Part shown: positions 5,716 to 6,253 of the stretch, piece by piece | Position numbering within the stretch: position 1 is the stretch's first letter | Layout: each line of letters opens with the position of its first letter | Assembly (NCBI GenBank): GCA_016840645.1 | Contig: JAEORY010000248.1 | Coordinates: 1 to 6,253 of the forward strand | Origin: Candidatus Borrarchaeota archaeon | GTDB taxonomy: Archaea > Asgardarchaeota > Sifarchaeia > Borrarchaeales > Borrarchaeaceae | Length of the DNA: 6,253 nt | Direction: 5' to 3' | Program-made: the position numbers and the translations under genes | Notes under the pieces: generated by a model | Seen by the model: only the letters and a program-made list of their open reading frames with translations | Told to the model about the DNA's origin: nothing | The model's database searches: none

Positions 5716-6180
5716 TTAGTAATCTTCGTCTATGCTACCTAAATATTTCTTAATTTTTGTAATACTGTTTTCCATTGTACTTAGGGCAATACCAAGCATA
5801 TAACTTCGAACCCGTGCGCCTAATGTTTCAGAGGTTTTCTTTACATGGCAGCAAAAAAGAACCTTCTCAGTTATTTCCTTAATAAAGAAATTACCTTTAT
5901 CGCTCTCAATAATTGTGGTTTGAAATTTGCCAGTCTTTTCTAATTCTGCTACGGCTTGATTAGAAATCGAATGAACTGCAGCAGTCATGGCGGCAGTCAG
6001 AAGTGCAATATCCTCTGCTGAGGATGATTCAACAGAAAACGCTATTGGAAAACCATCAATGGTACATAGTAAACTAACATTGATCTCAGATGAAGATACT
6101 ATTTCAGCGAGAATATCTGATAGGCTACTATCGTGAACATGCAAAATGGTATCACCAATAGAGTATAGTTGTTGGATCAC
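5716..6180 (-). CDS. Roadblock/LC7-domain protein
   Basis: This 154-residue protein has one Roadblock/LC7 domain at about residues 18-112. Its landmarks are LSDILAEIV, then LLCTIDGFPIAFSVES (the family's dG-lp-a turn), IALLTAAMTAAVHSIS, and the strand pair TTIIESDKGNFFIKEI with VLFCCHV. A helical tail of about 40 residues (GARVRSYMLGIALSTMENSITKIKKYLG) extends it beyond the minimal domain. Family members form dimers and act as regulators or scaffolds of small Ras-like GTPases, such as MglB with MglA. No GTPase is visible here. The assigned start is GTG 6180; it lies only a few bases after the predicted transcript start, so the mRNA may be nearly leaderless. A TTG at codon 13 with GGTGAT before it is an alternative that would still keep the whole domain. 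It is probably cytoplasmic or membrane-peripheral. Confidence 0.85.
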   Translation of the reverse strand: MIQQLYSIGDTILHVHDSSLSDILAEIVSSSEINVSLLCTIDGFPIAFSVESSSAEDIALLTAAMTAAVHSISNQAVAELEKTGKFQTTIIESDKGNFFIKEITEKVLFCCHVKKTSETLGARVRSYMLGIALSTMENSITKIKKYLGSIDEDY

Positions 6181-6189
6181 TCCGTCCGT

Positions 6190-6205
6190 GGCAGCATATG
6201 CTGCC
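6190..6205. promoter_or_regulatory. Perfect 16-bp palindrome, candidate operator
   Basis: GGCAGCATATGCTGCC is its own reverse complement over all 16 bases. It abuts the TATA box of the Roadblock gene and ends just before the expected transcript start. Archaeal repressors commonly bind here to block polymerase recruitment. The regulator is unknown. Confidence 0.55.
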
Positions 6206-6214
6206 TATTTAAAA
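6206..6214 (-). promoter_or_regulatory. TATA box of the Roadblock gene
   Basis: The minus strand reads TTTTAAATA, a good archaeal TATA box. Its centre is about 30 bases before the GTG start, so transcription should begin near 6183-6188. Confidence 0.6.
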
Positions 6215-6253
6215 CTCTCAAACATAACTTTTATTTTTTCTGAGAAAGTTGTG

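Overview
The window looks archaeal. The evidence is promoter-like TATA boxes of the TTTTAAATA type close to start codons, Shine-Dalgarno sequences matching GGAGG and AGGTGAT, a Roadblock/LC7 protein, a split class I fumarase alpha subunit and an archaeal-style IS200/IS605 remnant. Base composition is AT-rich except for about 300 bases near 3462-3781. Roadblock proteins are especially numerous in Asgard archaea, but they also occur elsewhere, so the lineage cannot be fixed from this sequence.

Left part (1-2904, all on +): the nearly complete alpha subunit of class I fumarase or a related Fe-S hydro-lyase; an unrecognised protein with an aminoglycoside/choline-kinase-like fold; and a HIT-superfamily protein of the Ap4A phosphorylase-like branch. 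The gaps between them (168 and 238 bases) are large enough for each gene to have its own promoter. No shared pathway is evident.

Middle part (2905-3976): about 1.07 kb without an intact gene of normal size. It contains an AT-rich stretch with nothing clear in it, then a small broken gene (3225-3458) with a good ribosome binding site. Directly after this comes a decayed IS200/IS605-type remnant (about 3462-3767). The remnant keeps the 3' end of a tnpB gene, with frameshift and nonsense changes, and the structured right end from which TnpB guide RNA (omega RNA/reRNA) is normally made. No TnpB nuclease domain remains in the window. This is the most unusual part.

Right part (3977-6253, on -): a 154-residue Roadblock/LC7 protein, then a 535-residue DUF4140/DUF4139 (MuiA-like) coiled-coil protein 131 bases downstream. 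The Roadblock gene has a clear TATA box followed at once by a perfect 16-base palindrome, the usual place for an archaeal repressor operator. The DUF4139 gene is convergent with the tnpB remnant. Shared orientation suggests, but does not prove, that the two right-hand genes are functionally linked.
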